A stretch of DNA of 64,000 bases from assembly GCA_000648925.1 (NCBI GenBank), contig JFHF01000043.1, positions 1-64,000 of the forward strand, written 5' to 3'. Under the pieces are notes generated by a model. It did not search any database and was not told the DNA's origin. It worked only from the letters and a program-made list of their open reading frames with translations. Below, piece by piece: positions 43,257-52,267 of the stretch; the stretch's first letter is position 1, and each line of letters starts with the position of its first letter. A program made the position numbers and the translations under genes. This DNA is from Caballeronia jiangsuensis (GTDB lineage: Bacteria; Pseudomonadota; Gammaproteobacteria; Burkholderiales; Burkholderiaceae).

Positions 43257-44147
43257 GTGGATACCTTGTTGAGCATGAGGGTCTTCGTCGCCATCGTCGA
43301 GGCCGGGAGCCTGAGCGCCGCAGCGGAGCGCTTTTCGATATCCGCGCCAATGGCCGGCAAGCATCTTCAGGCGCTCGAAGCGCGGCTCGATGCGCGGCTT
43401 CTCGTGCGCACGACGCGGCGTCAGAGCCTGACCGAGATCGGCCGCGAATACTACGAGCGCTGCCGTCGCATTCTGACGGAAGTCGATGCCGCCGATTCGC
43501 TCGCCGAATCGATGAGCGCGACGCCGCGTGGCGTATTGCGCGTGACCGTGCCGCTCACCTACGGCGTGCAGTTCGTCACGCCCGCCGTGACCGAGTTTCT
43601 CGCGGCGTTCGCGCAGATCAGCGTCGAGCTCGATCTGACCAACCGCATGGTCGACATCGTGGAAGAGGGTTTCGACGCGGCCGTGCGCATCGGTACGCTC
43701 GCCGATTCAAGCTTCGTCGCGCGTCCGCTCAAGCCGTATGCGATGACCGTGTGCGCATCGCCTGCCTATCTCGCACGCGCGGGCACGCCCGCGACACCCG
43801 CCGATCTCGCGGGTCACGAGTGCCTGGGTTTCGTGCATCTGGGCCGCGAGGCGGGCTGGCGGCTCGAAGGCGAAGATGACGCCATGCACGCGCATCGCAC
43901 GCAGTCCGCACGCTTTCGCGCGAACAACGGGCAAGCGCTCAAAAAGGCCGCGCTCGCGGGATTCGGTCTCGTGCTTCAGCCGCATGCGCTCGTCGAAGAT
44001 GAGCTGAAAAGCGGCGCGCTCGTCGCGGTGCTGCAGGATTGCCTGCCGAAACCGTCGCCCGCGCATCTCGTCTATCCACGCGATACGCGCGCGACGCCCA
44101 AGCTCGCGAGCTTCGTCGATTTCATGGTGACGAAGCTCGGCGTGTGA
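43257..44147 (+). CDS. LysR-family transcriptional regulator
   Basis: A 296-residue LysR regulator of the DsdC/AaeR-like branch. I start it at GTG 43257, which gives (M)DTLLSMRVFVAIVEAGSLSAAAERFSISAPMAGKHL, the standard N terminus; the next ATG is at 43275. The effector domain begins near VLRVTVPLTYG. It is divergent from the Spy/CpxP-like gene with 163 bp between, though a regulatory link is only positional. Confidence 0.85.
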   Translation: MDTLLSMRVFVAIVEAGSLSAAAERFSISAPMAGKHLQALEARLDARLLVRTTRRQSLTEIGREYYERCRRILTEVDAADSLAESMSATPRGVLRVTVPLTYGVQFVTPAVTEFLAAFAQISVELDLTNRMVDIVEEGFDAAVRIGTLADSSFVARPLKPYAMTVCASPAYLARAGTPATPADLAGHECLGFVHLGREAGWRLEGEDDAMHAHRTQSARFRANNGQALKKAALAGFGLVLQPHALVEDELKSGALVAVLQDCLPKPSPAHLVYPRDTRATPKLASFVDFMVTKLGV

Positions 44148-44230
44148 TCGCGTGATCGTCTGATCGCGCGATCGTGTGATACGGGATTCGTTTCACGACG
44201 TCTCGGCGATAATGCAAAACACAAAACGCC

Positions 44231-44248
44231 GAATGCCAGATGGCATTC
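44231..44248. promoter_or_regulatory. Palindrome upstream of the Lrp-type regulator gene
   Basis: GAATGCCAGATGGCATTC is an 8-bp inverted repeat around two bases, 45 bp before the lrp-like start. Two related stretches, ATAATGCAAAACACAA and ATAACGCAAAACACAA, flank it. It could be an autoregulatory site or belong to the GCATTTTGC-type intergenic motif family of this window. Confidence 0.35.
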
Positions 44249-44292
44249 GAAACGCATAACGCAAAACACAAGATGCCAACGGAGACGCACAC

Positions 44293-44748
44293 ATGAGACC
44301 GCCGCGCCTCGACCAGCTCGACGACATCGATCGCAATCTCGTCGCGCTTTTGCAGATGAACGCGCGGGAGAGCGTCGCGAATCTGGCGCGGCAACTGGGC
44401 GTCGCGCGCACGACGGTCATCGCGCGCATTGCGCGGCTCGAAAAGAACGACGTGATCGCGGGCTACGGCGTGCGGCTCGGGCAGGACGTGCTCGATGCGA
44501 GCATTCAGGCGTATGTCGGCATCAAGCTCACGCCGAAGTACGGCCGCGATCTGCAGAAGCGCTTTGCGCGTATGCCTGAGATTCAGTTGCTCTGCGCGGT
44601 GAGCGGCGAATTCGATTACGTCGCCTGGCTGCGCGCCGATTCGCCCGACAGGCTCAACGACCTGCTCGACGAGATCGGCGCGCTGGAAGGCGTCGAGCGA
44701 ACCACGACCTCCATCATCCTCGCGCGGAAGATCGATCGTGTCGGCTGA
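44293..44748 (+). CDS. Lrp/AsnC-family transcriptional regulator
   Basis: A 151-residue Lrp-type regulator: N-terminal helix-turn-helix (about 8-55, NLARQLGVARTTVIARI) and the C-terminal amino-acid-sensing domain (about 68-148, AYVGIKL and LLCAVSGEFDYVAWLRA). The ATG follows CAACGGAGACGCACAC. It precedes the saccharopine-dehydrogenase-like gene by 156 bp on the same strand and may control it in response to an amino acid, possibly lysine. Confidence 0.9.
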   Translation: MRPPRLDQLDDIDRNLVALLQMNARESVANLARQLGVARTTVIARIARLEKNDVIAGYGVRLGQDVLDASIQAYVGIKLTPKYGRDLQKRFARMPEIQLLCAVSGEFDYVAWLRADSPDRLNDLLDEIGALEGVERTTTSIILARKIDRVG

Positions 44749-44904
44749 GCTTTCGCTACATATCGTAGCGTTCGATCGTCGAAACGACGAAGAGCATCGT
44801 CGAAGCGCATCATTTTGCGTCTAGGATCAGTATTCGCGCGCTCCTAAACTGTGTGAAGAAGGGCATCGGATCGCCCGCCATCCGCACACGTAAAGGAGAT
44901 GAAT

Positions 44905-46014
44905 ATGAAAGTGGCCCTCGTCGGCGCCGGATTGATCGGACAAAGCATTGCCCATTTGCTGCGTGAAACGGGGGATTTCGACGTCGTCGCGTTCGATCGC
45001 GACGAGCACGCGCTCGCGCTTCTCGATGCGCAAGGCATCCCGACGCGCCGCGTCGATTCTGCCGATACGCCCGCGCTGCGCCAGGCATTGATCGGCTTCG
45101 ATGCGCTCGTCAATGCGCTGCCGTATTACCTCGCGATCAATGTCGCGTCGGCGGCGAAAGCGGCGGGCGTGCATTACTTCGACCTGACCGAGGATGTGCG
45201 CGCCACCCACGCGATCCGCGCGATCGCCGACGATTCCGAGCTCGCGTTCATGCCGCAATGCGGTCTCGCCCCGGGGTTCATCGGCATCGTCGCGCACGAT
45301 CTGGCGAAGCGTCTCGACGACGTGCGTGAAGTGAAGATGCGCGTCGGCGCGCTGCCCGAGTTTCCGACGAACGCGCTGAAGTACAACCTCACGTGGAGCA
45401 TCGACGGCCTTATTAATGAATATTGCCAGCCCTGCGAGGCGATCCGCGAAGGTCGCACGCAATGGGTGCAGCCGCTCGAAGGCGTCGAACATTTTTCGCT
45501 CGATGGCATCGAGTACGAGGCGTTCAATACATCGGGCGGACTCGGCACGCTGTGCGAAACGCTCGCGGGCAAGGTCGAGTCGCTCGACTACAAATCGGTG
45601 CGCTATCCGGGGCATCGCGACCTGATGAAGTTCCTGCTCGACGATCTGCGCATGTCATCCGACCGCGACGGCCTCAAGACCATGTTGAAGCGCGCGGTGC
45701 CATCGACGGCGCAGGATGTCGTATTGATCTTCGTCACGGTGACGGGCATGCGTCGCGGGCAACTCGTGCAGGACGTATTCACGCGCAAGATCTTCGCGAA
45801 GGACGTGTGCGGCTTGCCGATGAGCGCGATCCAGATCACGACCGCCGGCGCGATCTGCGCGGAACTCGATCTCTTCCGCGAAGGCGTGCTGCCGCAAAGC
45901 GGCTTCGTGCGTCAGGAGCAGGTGCCGCTCGACGCGTTCCTCAACAACCGCTTCGGCAAGCTGTACGAAGGCGCGAACGCGGTGGTGACGGCGCGGCAAC
46001 TGGCCGCTGCCTGA
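44905..46014 (+). CDS. Saccharopine dehydrogenase-like protein (possible lysine dehydrogenase)
   Basis: A 369-residue NAD(P)-dependent protein with the N-terminal Rossmann motif VALVGAGLIGQSIA, ALVNALPYYL and GLAPGFIGIVAHDLAK, in the saccharopine/lysine dehydrogenase superfamily. An oxidative step in amino-acid breakdown, such as lysine 6-dehydrogenation, fits the family and the Lrp gene before it, but the substrate is not proven. I choose ATG 44905 because TAAAGGAG sits 6-7 bases before it; the ATG at 44899 is too close to that site. Confidence 0.82.
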   Translation: MKVALVGAGLIGQSIAHLLRETGDFDVVAFDRDEHALALLDAQGIPTRRVDSADTPALRQALIGFDALVNALPYYLAINVASAAKAAGVHYFDLTEDVRATHAIRAIADDSELAFMPQCGLAPGFIGIVAHDLAKRLDDVREVKMRVGALPEFPTNALKYNLTWSIDGLINEYCQPCEAIREGRTQWVQPLEGVEHFSLDGIEYEAFNTSGGLGTLCETLAGKVESLDYKSVRYPGHRDLMKFLLDDLRMSSDRDGLKTMLKRAVPSTAQDVVLIFVTVTGMRRGQLVQDVFTRKIFAKDVCGLPMSAIQITTAGAICAELDLFREGVLPQSGFVRQEQVPLDAFLNNRFGKLYEGANAVVTARQLAAA

Positions 46015-46020
46015 GCTTCG

Positions 46021-46602
46021 CTACGTTGCGATCAGGCGTGCGAGCAATGCGTCGCGCGCCTGATCGGACGACGCGGTGTTGTCGAACATGACGAGCGTCT
46101 GCGCGAGCGCCTGGTCCGGCACGAAGAGCCGCTGACGATATTCTTCCCAATGCGCGAGCTTGTACGCATCGTTCGGATCGCCCCGCGCGACGATGCGCTC
46201 GCGCGCCACGCGCTCATCCACATGCACCCAGACGACGCGAATGGCGACATCGTCATCGATGCCGAGCCATGCGCGATCGAAGAGGCGTGCGCTGCGCACC
46301 TCGCGCGTGAGCGGCGCGACGATCACGACACTCACGCCGAGCGCGAGATTTTCAGCGGCGGTATCGACGAGACAGCGATACTCGGGATCGCGAAAATGTT
46401 CGATGAAAAGCGGGCTGTCCCGATCGTGCGGATCGCCGGTCAGCGCACCGATCGCCGCCGCGCTGTAGGCGCCGTAGAGCGTGTCCTTGTCGAGCAGGCA
46501 GAAGGGCTCGCCGGTCGCCAGCATGAGCGGCGCGAAAAGCCGCCGGGCGAGCGTCGTCTTGCCAGTGCCGGCATGACCGCAGAAAAAAATCAGATGCTTC
46601 AC
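46021..46602 (-). CDS. P-loop ATPase/kinase of unknown substrate
   Basis: A 193-residue small nucleoside-kinase-like P-loop protein: Walker A GHAGTGKT at residues 9-16, LLDKDTLYGAYS, and an arginine-rich lid region (VDERVARERIVARGD). It resembles the AAA_33/zeta-toxin-like kinase group that phosphorylates small molecules. It lies 30 bp downstream of the antiporter gene on the same strand and converges with the dehydrogenase gene 6 bp away. No antitoxin gene is visible. Confidence 0.8.
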   Translation of the reverse strand: MKHLIFFCGHAGTGKTTLARRLFAPLMLATGEPFCLLDKDTLYGAYSAAAIGALTGDPHDRDSPLFIEHFRDPEYRCLVDTAAENLALGVSVVIVAPLTREVRSARLFDRAWLGIDDDVAIRVVWVHVDERVARERIVARGDPNDAYKLAHWEEYRQRLFVPDQALAQTLVMFDNTASSDQARDALLARLIAT

Positions 46603-46632
46603 GCCTGATCGGTCCTCGAGAGAAGTGGCGAA

Positions 46633-47946
46633 TCATTCATCCGGGCGCGCGCGCTGATAACGGTTCATGAGCGGCGTGGCGGTGATGCCATGCACGATCA
46701 CCGAAGCGACGATGGTCGCGATGACGAGCGGCACGAGCGGCGCGGCCACGTCACGCGGCGCATGCTCGAGCGCATAGAGCAAATAATAAAACGAGCCGAC
46801 GCCCCGAATGCCGAACCAGCTCATGAGCCGCCGTTGCGCGCCGGTCGCATGCGAGCCGATCAGCGATGCCTCGACCGCCGCGGGCCGCAACACGAAGAAT
46901 AGCGCGACGATGAGCGCAGCCGCTTTCCAGGTGAGCAGGTCGCGCCACATCGTCGCGAGCACGGCGCCGACCATCAGCATGACCGCCACTTCGGCGATGC
47001 GTTCCAGCTCGATCGTGAAGCCGTGCACGCGCTCGGCCATGAACGCGTGCGCGCGCGCCGGATCGGCGGCGGCGGCCCCGACATCCTCTGCGTCGATGTT
47101 GCCGACCGCCTGGCGCGCGGACTTGCCGCCGCTTTCTTTCTGCTCGACACGGCGCATCGAAAGGCCAGCCGCGAAGACCGCGAGAAACGCGTAGGTATGC
47201 AGCAACTCGGCGACGCCGTACGACAGCGCGATCAGACCGAGCGCGTAGAAACCTTCCGGCCCGAGCGCTTCGCCGTGACGCGTGCGCAGATAGGCGACGA
47301 GCCGCACCGACAGAGCGCCGAGCAGCCAGCCGCTCACGAGCGCGCCCGCGATGCCCCACATCGCCTGCAACGCGAAGCTTCCGAGCGACGCCTGGTTCGG
47401 GGTCGCCTCGACATTGCACACCGCGATGCCGAGCAGCGCGAAGGGCAGCGCGATGCCGTCGTTGAGCCCGCCTTCGCCCGTCAGCGAGAAGCGCAGCAAG
47501 TCGATGTCGCCGGGTGCTTCCACCTGCACGTCGTGGGCGAGCACGGGGTCGGTCGGCGCGAGCATCGCGGCGAGCAGCAGCGCCGGTCCCCAGTTGAGCC
47601 CGAGCGCGTACGCGGCAAAGAGCGTGAGGACGGCGACGGTGAGCACCATCGCGACGAAGCCGAGCCGGATCGGCAGAATCCAGAGGCGGTCGATGGGCGG
47701 CACGCGCAGCCGCAGGCCGATCGCGAACAGCGACACGAGCATCGCGACTTCGGTGATGCGCCTCAGAACGGTTGCATCGGCTGCGAGGTCGAGCGTCAGC
47801 AGATTGGCCACGCCGGGGCCCATCGCGAAACCGATCGCGAGATAGAACATCGCGGTGCTGATCGGCAGGCGCTTGAACGTCGAGCTGGCAAGGCCCATGA
47901 AAATGAGCACGCCGCCGACGACGAGAAACCAGATCGTCTCGATCAT
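46633..47946 (-). CDS. Cation:proton antiporter (CPA1/NhaP type)
   Basis: A 437-residue membrane protein with about 12 hydrophobic segments. The ion-site motifs LAPTDPVLAHDV and GEGGLNDGIALP are those of NhaP-type Na+(K+)/H+ antiporters. A charged loop with ESGGKSARQAVGNIDAEDVG (about 275-300) is probably cytoplasmic. The start at 47946 is divergent from the flavoprotein gene at 48157, with a perfect palindrome at 47994 between them. Confidence 0.88.
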   Translation of the reverse strand: MIETIWFLVVGGVLIFMGLASSTFKRLPISTAMFYLAIGFAMGPGVANLLTLDLAADATVLRRITEVAMLVSLFAIGLRLRVPPIDRLWILPIRLGFVAMVLTVAVLTLFAAYALGLNWGPALLLAAMLAPTDPVLAHDVQVEAPGDIDLLRFSLTGEGGLNDGIALPFALLGIAVCNVEATPNQASLGSFALQAMWGIAGALVSGWLLGALSVRLVAYLRTRHGEALGPEGFYALGLIALSYGVAELLHTYAFLAVFAAGLSMRRVEQKESGGKSARQAVGNIDAEDVGAAAADPARAHAFMAERVHGFTIELERIAEVAVMLMVGAVLATMWRDLLTWKAAALIVALFFVLRPAAVEASLIGSHATGAQRRLMSWFGIRGVGSFYYLLYALEHAPRDVAAPLVPLVIATIVASVIVHGITATPLMNRYQRARPDE

Positions 47947-47993
47947 GAATGCCTTCGGACTTCGTGTGCTGATGGTTGAGCGGAACGCGCGCC

Positions 47994-48007
47994 GTGACGC
48001 GCGTCAC
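47994..48007. promoter_or_regulatory. Perfect 14-bp palindrome between divergent genes
   Basis: GTGACGCGCGTCAC lies 48 bp from the antiporter start and 150 bp from the flavoprotein start. Its form suits an operator for a dimeric regulator. No regulator gene is adjacent. Confidence 0.4.
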
Positions 48008-48156
48008 GTTCGTAACAGCGACAGCACACACCATGCCCGTTTGCACAGGGCGTGCCTTGGACAGCGTGTCTGCCTGTTCATCGACTTGCGCGTAAGATGC
48101 ATTTCGATGGCGGCATCGCGATTCGTCATCCGCTTCATTCGCACGGAGAACCCAGC

Positions 48157-49539
48157 ATGGCACAGCATTTCGATGCAGTCGTCATCGGCACGGGGCAGGG
48201 TGGCTCCCCGCTTGCCGTGCGGCTCGCGCAGAGCGGCAAGCGCACGGCCGTGATCGAGCGGCATCTGTTCGGTGGCACTTGCGTGAACGTCGGCTGCACG
48301 CCGACCAAGACCTATGTCGCGAGCGCGCGTGCCGCGCATGTCGCGCGCACGGCGGCGCAGTACGGCGTGATGATCGGCGGCAATATCACCATCGACATGG
48401 CGCGCGTGAAGGCGCGCAAGGACGAGGTGATCGAAGGCTCGCGCACGGGCATCGAGAAGTGGCTGCGCGGGGCGAAGAACGTCACGGTATTCAGGGGACA
48501 TGCACGCTTCACGGCGCCGCACACGCTTTCCATCGAGGCGAGCGACGGCTCGACGCAGGCCATCGACGCCGATCTCGTTTTCATCAACACGGGCACGCGC
48601 GCGGTGGTGCCGAAGGTCGATGGGCTCGAACGTGTGCCGTATCTGACCAATTCGACGATTCTCGAACTGACCGAAGTGCCCGAGCATCTCGTGATCGTCG
48701 GGGCGAGCTATATCGCGCTCGAATTCGGGCAGATGTTCCGGCGCTTCGGCAGCCGCGTGACCTTGCTCGTGCGCGGCGAGCGCATTCTGACGCGTGAAGA
48801 CGAGGACGTTGCGCGCGCGATGCAGGACGTGCTCGTGCGCGAGGGTGTCGTGTTTCGGTTCGGGGCGCAGATCGGGCGCGTGGAGCCTGTGTCGGGTGGC
48901 ATGCGCATCGTCTGCGGCGATGAAACTATCGACGCGTCTCATCTGCTCTTCGCGACGGGGCGCACGCCGAACACCGACGATCTCGGTCTGGAACATGCGG
49001 GCATCGCGGTGAACAGGCACGGCATGATCGACGTGGACGGGCAGTTGCGCACGCAAGTGGAAGGCGTGTATGCGCTCGGCGATGTCAACGGGCGTGGTGC
49101 GTTCACGCATACGTCGTGGAACGACTACGAGATCATCGCTTCGAATCTCCTCGATGGGGAGTCGCGAAGCGTCGATACGCGCATCATGGCTTATGCGGTG
49201 TTCGTCGATCCGCCGTTCGCGCGTGTGGGGATGAGCGAGGAAGAGGTGCGCAAGGACGGCCGCGAGGCGCTGATTGCGACCATGCCGATGTCGCGGGTGG
49301 GGCGCGCGAAAGAGCGCGGTGAAACCGATGGTTTCATGAAGGCGCTCGTCGATGCTAGGACGCAGAGGTTCTTAGGTGCGGCGATTTATGGCATCGAAGG
49401 GGATGAGGTTATTCATACGTTCATCGATATCATGAATGCGGATGCGCCGTTTATGACTTTGCAGCGGGCTATGCATATTCATCCGACGGTGAGTGAGTTG
49501 ATTCCTACTTTGCTTGAGGGGTTGAGGCCGTTGGGGTGA
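48157..49539 (+). CDS. FAD-dependent pyridine nucleotide-disulfide oxidoreductase (mercuric-reductase-like)
   Basis: A 460-residue class I flavoprotein: FAD motif GTGQGG (residues 11-16), redox-active C42 and C47 in GGTCVNVGCTPTK, NAD(P) motif IVGASYIALEFGQ, FAD-ribityl motif VYALGDVNG, and the C-terminal dimer region with HIHPTVSELIPTL containing the catalytic histidine. It lacks the N-terminal metal-binding domain and the C-terminal Cys pair of true MerA, so mercury reduction is unlikely; the substrate disulfide is unknown. The ATG follows CACGGAGAACCCAGC. The last 200-300 bp are G+T-rich, approaching repeat R4. Confidence 0.87.
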   Translation: MAQHFDAVVIGTGQGGSPLAVRLAQSGKRTAVIERHLFGGTCVNVGCTPTKTYVASARAAHVARTAAQYGVMIGGNITIDMARVKARKDEVIEGSRTGIEKWLRGAKNVTVFRGHARFTAPHTLSIEASDGSTQAIDADLVFINTGTRAVVPKVDGLERVPYLTNSTILELTEVPEHLVIVGASYIALEFGQMFRRFGSRVTLLVRGERILTREDEDVARAMQDVLVREGVVFRFGAQIGRVEPVSGGMRIVCGDETIDASHLLFATGRTPNTDDLGLEHAGIAVNRHGMIDVDGQLRTQVEGVYALGDVNGRGAFTHTSWNDYEIIASNLLDGESRSVDTRIMAYAVFVDPPFARVGMSEEEVRKDGREALIATMPMSRVGRAKERGETDGFMKALVDARTQRFLGAAIYGIEGDEVIHTFIDIMNADAPFMTLQRAMHIHPTVSELIPTLLEGLRPLG

Positions 49540-49625
49540 GGTTTTTGTTATCGCCGGATCCCGTGATCGTATCGGTTTATTAGCACTGCCCCTGTGCGGG
49601 GCGGCAGTCACTTTCTTTGCAGCAG

Positions 49626-50907
49626 TGTATAGACCGGGGACATGGTTGACACTTTCGTCGGGGACATCGTTGACACTTTGATCATCGTGTATCGGGCTGG
49701 TTCGGATCAAACGTCATGAGTCGGTGATGCGCGAAATAGAGGTCGTAGGCATCGGCAATCGTGCTGCTCGGTCGTGCCGCGATGTGCAGTCCGTGCAGTG
49801 CGCTGGATACGCGCAAACGGTGCTTTCCAAACGTCACCTTGCCGTTCCAGCCCACCAGCAGTACCTGATCATCCGGTCCGTATTCGAGCGGCGGCAGGCG
49901 GCTGGGCATCGCCCGCGCACTAGGCCGATAGCGCGAGATCGGTGTCGCCATGCCGATGCCCGCGTGCGGGCGCTCGAAGTTATAGCTTTGGCGCCAGCGG
50001 TCGAATTCAGCCTGCACCTGATCGGGCCCGGTGAAACTGCGGTGGTTCAGCACCTCGGCCTTGAGCGAGCGATGAAAGCGCTCGTCCTTGCCGTTGGTCT
50101 GCGGGTGATAGGGACGGCTATGGCTCATACGAATACCCAGCCGAATGCATCGGATGGCCAACTCGGTCAATTCGCCAGGCTTGCTTGGCGTGCCCCACGG
50201 CGCGCCGTTATCGGCGTTGATCTGTTGCGGCAGCCCGTAACAGGCGAAAGCGTTTCGCAGGTGCGTGTACACCGTCTCGGTGTCCTGGCTGCAGCACGCC
50301 TGCAGCACGAGGTTGAAGCGCGAATGATCGTCGATCACGGTGAGCGGGTGGCAGCGCCTTTGATCGAGCATGCCGAAGTGGCCCTTGAAATCGATTTGCC
50401 ATAGCTCGTTAGGCTCGGCGCGCTCGAAGCGGGTCCAGGCGGTGGCCGCCTCCGACGCCTTCTCGCCGATGCATCCATGGCGCTGCAAAATGGCATTGAC
50501 CGTGCTGTGCGAAGGCACGCCTTGCAGGCCTTGATCCTTCAGGCGCCGGCTGATCTTGTGCGCGCTCCAGGCCGGATGCTGGCTTCGCACCTCGAGCACC
50601 CGCGTTTCGAGTTCGTCGCAGGTTCGATTCGGGCTGCTGTGCGGGCGTCTGGAGAGATCGCCCAGCGCCTCGCGGCCCCCGGCCCGATAGCGGTCGACCC
50701 ACTTGTATCCGGTCTGCCGGCTGATGCCAAAGCGTTGGCACAGCTCGCTGAAAGCAATCTCTTGCTGCATGGCCAGGGTCACGAATTCGAGGCGAAGTTG
50801 CATGGTGTCCTGCGGGTTCCAAGGCATGGTCGGGTCCAGGCATCGAGATGCCCAAAAGTGTCAACCATGTCCCCGCGGATCTGTCAGCTATGTCCCCGGT
50901 CTATACA
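49626..50907 (-). mobile_element. IS481-family insertion sequence (1282 bp)
   Basis: Terminal inverted repeats of about 26 bp start TGTATAGACCGGGGACAT at both ends and differ at a few inner positions. The direct duplication CAGCAG flanks it (49620-49625 and 50908-50913). Each end carries two copies of a 20-bp block: GGGGACATGGTTGACACTTT at 49636-49655 and a one-base variant at 49660-49679, with matching copies at 50855-50874 and 50882-50897 on the other strand. One intact transposase gene fills the element, so it may be active. Confidence 0.92.
49682..50827 (-). CDS. IS481-family transposase (DDE integrase core)
   Basis: A 381-residue transposase: N-terminal helix-turn-helix (about 20-60, FGISRQTGYKWVDRY) and a retroviral-integrase-type core with D146 (WQIDFKG), D206 (NADNGAP) and E249 (GKDERFHR). 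The frame is intact. It spans nearly the whole element. Confidence 0.94.
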   Translation of the reverse strand: MPWNPQDTMQLRLEFVTLAMQQEIAFSELCQRFGISRQTGYKWVDRYRAGGREALGDLSRRPHSSPNRTCDELETRVLEVRSQHPAWSAHKISRRLKDQGLQGVPSHSTVNAILQRHGCIGEKASEAATAWTRFERAEPNELWQIDFKGHFGMLDQRRCHPLTVIDDHSRFNLVLQACCSQDTETVYTHLRNAFACYGLPQQINADNGAPWGTPSKPGELTELAIRCIRLGIRMSHSRPYHPQTNGKDERFHRSLKAEVLNHRSFTGPDQVQAEFDRWRQSYNFERPHAGIGMATPISRYRPSARAMPSRLPPLEYGPDDQVLLVGWNGKVTFGKHRLRVSSALHGLHIAARPSSTIADAYDLYFAHHRLMTFDPNQPDTR

Positions 50908-51000
50908 CAGCAGCAAAGAAAGTAACCCCCGCCCCGGGGAGGGGCAGTGCTAATAGACCACCACGATCACGGGATCCGGCGAACGCGAAAAAAACAACCC

Positions 51001-52236
51001 CTAAACCGAAGGCTTAGCCTCCCCCTCAACCACCCCATGCGCGGTCCGCGTCTCCGGCATCGCAAGCCAGACCATCAAAACCGCGAGCGCCCCCGCCCCG
51101 GCGAGTCCGAAAAAGCTCATCGCAGTACCAAAACGATCGGCGGCAAACCCGGCCGCAGCCGTCGAAAGTGTCGCCCCAACACCCGCCGCGAGTCCAAAAA
51201 ACCCGATCGTCAGGTTGTAATGCCCGCGCCCGCCCGCGACATCCGCCGCGATGAGCGGCAGCATCACGCCGAACACCGCCGCGCTGATGCCATCGAGCAT
51301 CTGCACCGGCACGAGCAGATACGGGCTGCTGACGCCCGCAAAAAAAATCGCGCGCACCGGCAGCGCGCAGAACCCGAGGATCAGCACCGGCCTGCGGCCC
51401 CACTTCTGCGCCTGTCGTCCGACCCACGGCGACAAAGCCGCGACGATGAACTGCGGCACGATGATGCACGCCGCGATCACGAGTTGAACGTTGTCGCCCA
51501 TGTGCGCAGTGACTTCGCCGGCGGCGAGATTGAGCATCGCCGCGTTCGACAGATGAAACAGCACCACGCACGCCGCAAAAATCAAAAGTCGCCTGTCCTT
51601 CAGCAAATCGCGCAAGGATTCGCGCTCCTCGCCCTCGGGCGTGAGCTTGGGTTTGCCGGGCGGTGCGCGCGGCACGACGGGCGGCGCATCGTAGTGAATC
51701 ATGCGCAGCGCGAAAATCGCCGGCACCGCGAGCGCAGCGGTCAGGAAAAACACCGAGCGCAGCGACAGGTACTCGCCGAACGCGCCCATCAACGCAGCGG
51801 TAAGCGCGCTGCCGATCGACGCCCAGCGCGCATTGCGACCGAGCCGGTCGCCGAGATCGGCGCGTGAGACGAGGGCGAGCGAGATCGCCGCCATCGCCGG
51901 GACGAGCATGCAGCTCGCGAAGCCGTGCAGCACTTCGGCGGCGAAGACGGGGACGAACGTCGGGCTCGCGGCGAGCAAGAGCGCGCTCACGATGATCGCG
52001 ATGATCGCGGAAAGCGCGGCGAACTTCTTGTTGCGCATCGCATCGACGAGCGCGCCTGCCGGCAACTGGCTCGCCATCGCGCTGATCGTGCCGACGGAAA
52101 GCATCAGGCCGATCTCGCCCTGCGTCCACTTGTTGGCCGCGAGGTACGAAGCAATGAAAGGGCCGAAGCCGGTCTGCACGTTGGCGACGAAGAAGTTCAG
52201 CCAGTCGAGCGCGCGCAGACTGCGTGCAATTACCAT
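51001..52236 (-). CDS. MFS transporter
   Basis: A 411-residue major-facilitator protein with 12 hydrophobic segments and a charged central loop (about 195-225, with PPGKPKLTPEGEERES). The N terminus starts RSLRALDWLNFFVANVQTGFGPFIASYL, as in a group of uncharacterised proteobacterial drug/metabolite exporters. The substrate is unknown. The 3' 250 bp are G+T-rich on the coding strand beside repeat R4. The stop is 20 bp from the repeat. Confidence 0.87.
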   Translation of the reverse strand: MVIARSLRALDWLNFFVANVQTGFGPFIASYLAANKWTQGEIGLMLSVGTISAMASQLPAGALVDAMRNKKFAALSAIIAIIVSALLLAASPTFVPVFAAEVLHGFASCMLVPAMAAISLALVSRADLGDRLGRNARWASIGSALTAALMGAFGEYLSLRSVFFLTAALAVPAIFALRMIHYDAPPVVPRAPPGKPKLTPEGEERESLRDLLKDRRLLIFAACVVLFHLSNAAMLNLAAGEVTAHMGDNVQLVIAACIIVPQFIVAALSPWVGRQAQKWGRRPVLILGFCALPVRAIFFAGVSSPYLLVPVQMLDGISAAVFGVMLPLIAADVAGGRGHYNLTIGFFGLAAGVGATLSTAAAGFAADRFGTAMSFFGLAGAGALAVLMVWLAMPETRTAHGVVEGEAKPSV

Positions 52237-52267
52237 GTTGTGAATCGGTTCTCGATCTCGTTATCCG

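Larger units (their letters stand above)
49550..50981. repeat. Dispersed double-hairpin repeat, copy R4, split by an insertion sequence
   Basis: Before insertion this was a near-symmetric element of about 144 bp. The left arm (49550-49625) begins GCCGGATCCCGTGATCG and ends ACTTTCTTTGC AGCAG; the right arm (50908-50981) begins CAGCAGCAAAGAAAGTAAC and ends CGATCACGGGATCCGGC. It lies between the convergent flavoprotein and MFS genes, about 10 and 20 bp from their stops, so each arm can act as a terminator for one gene. The IS removes the loop continuity. Confidence 0.85.

Noticed and set aside
46021..46602. Zeta-type toxin of a toxin-antitoxin pair
   Set aside because: The P-loop kinase fold is similar, but no antitoxin gene adjoins it; it follows the antiporter gene instead.
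48157..49539. Mercuric reductase MerA
   Set aside because: The active-site cysteines fit, but there is no heavy-metal domain, no C-terminal cysteine pair and no mer operon.
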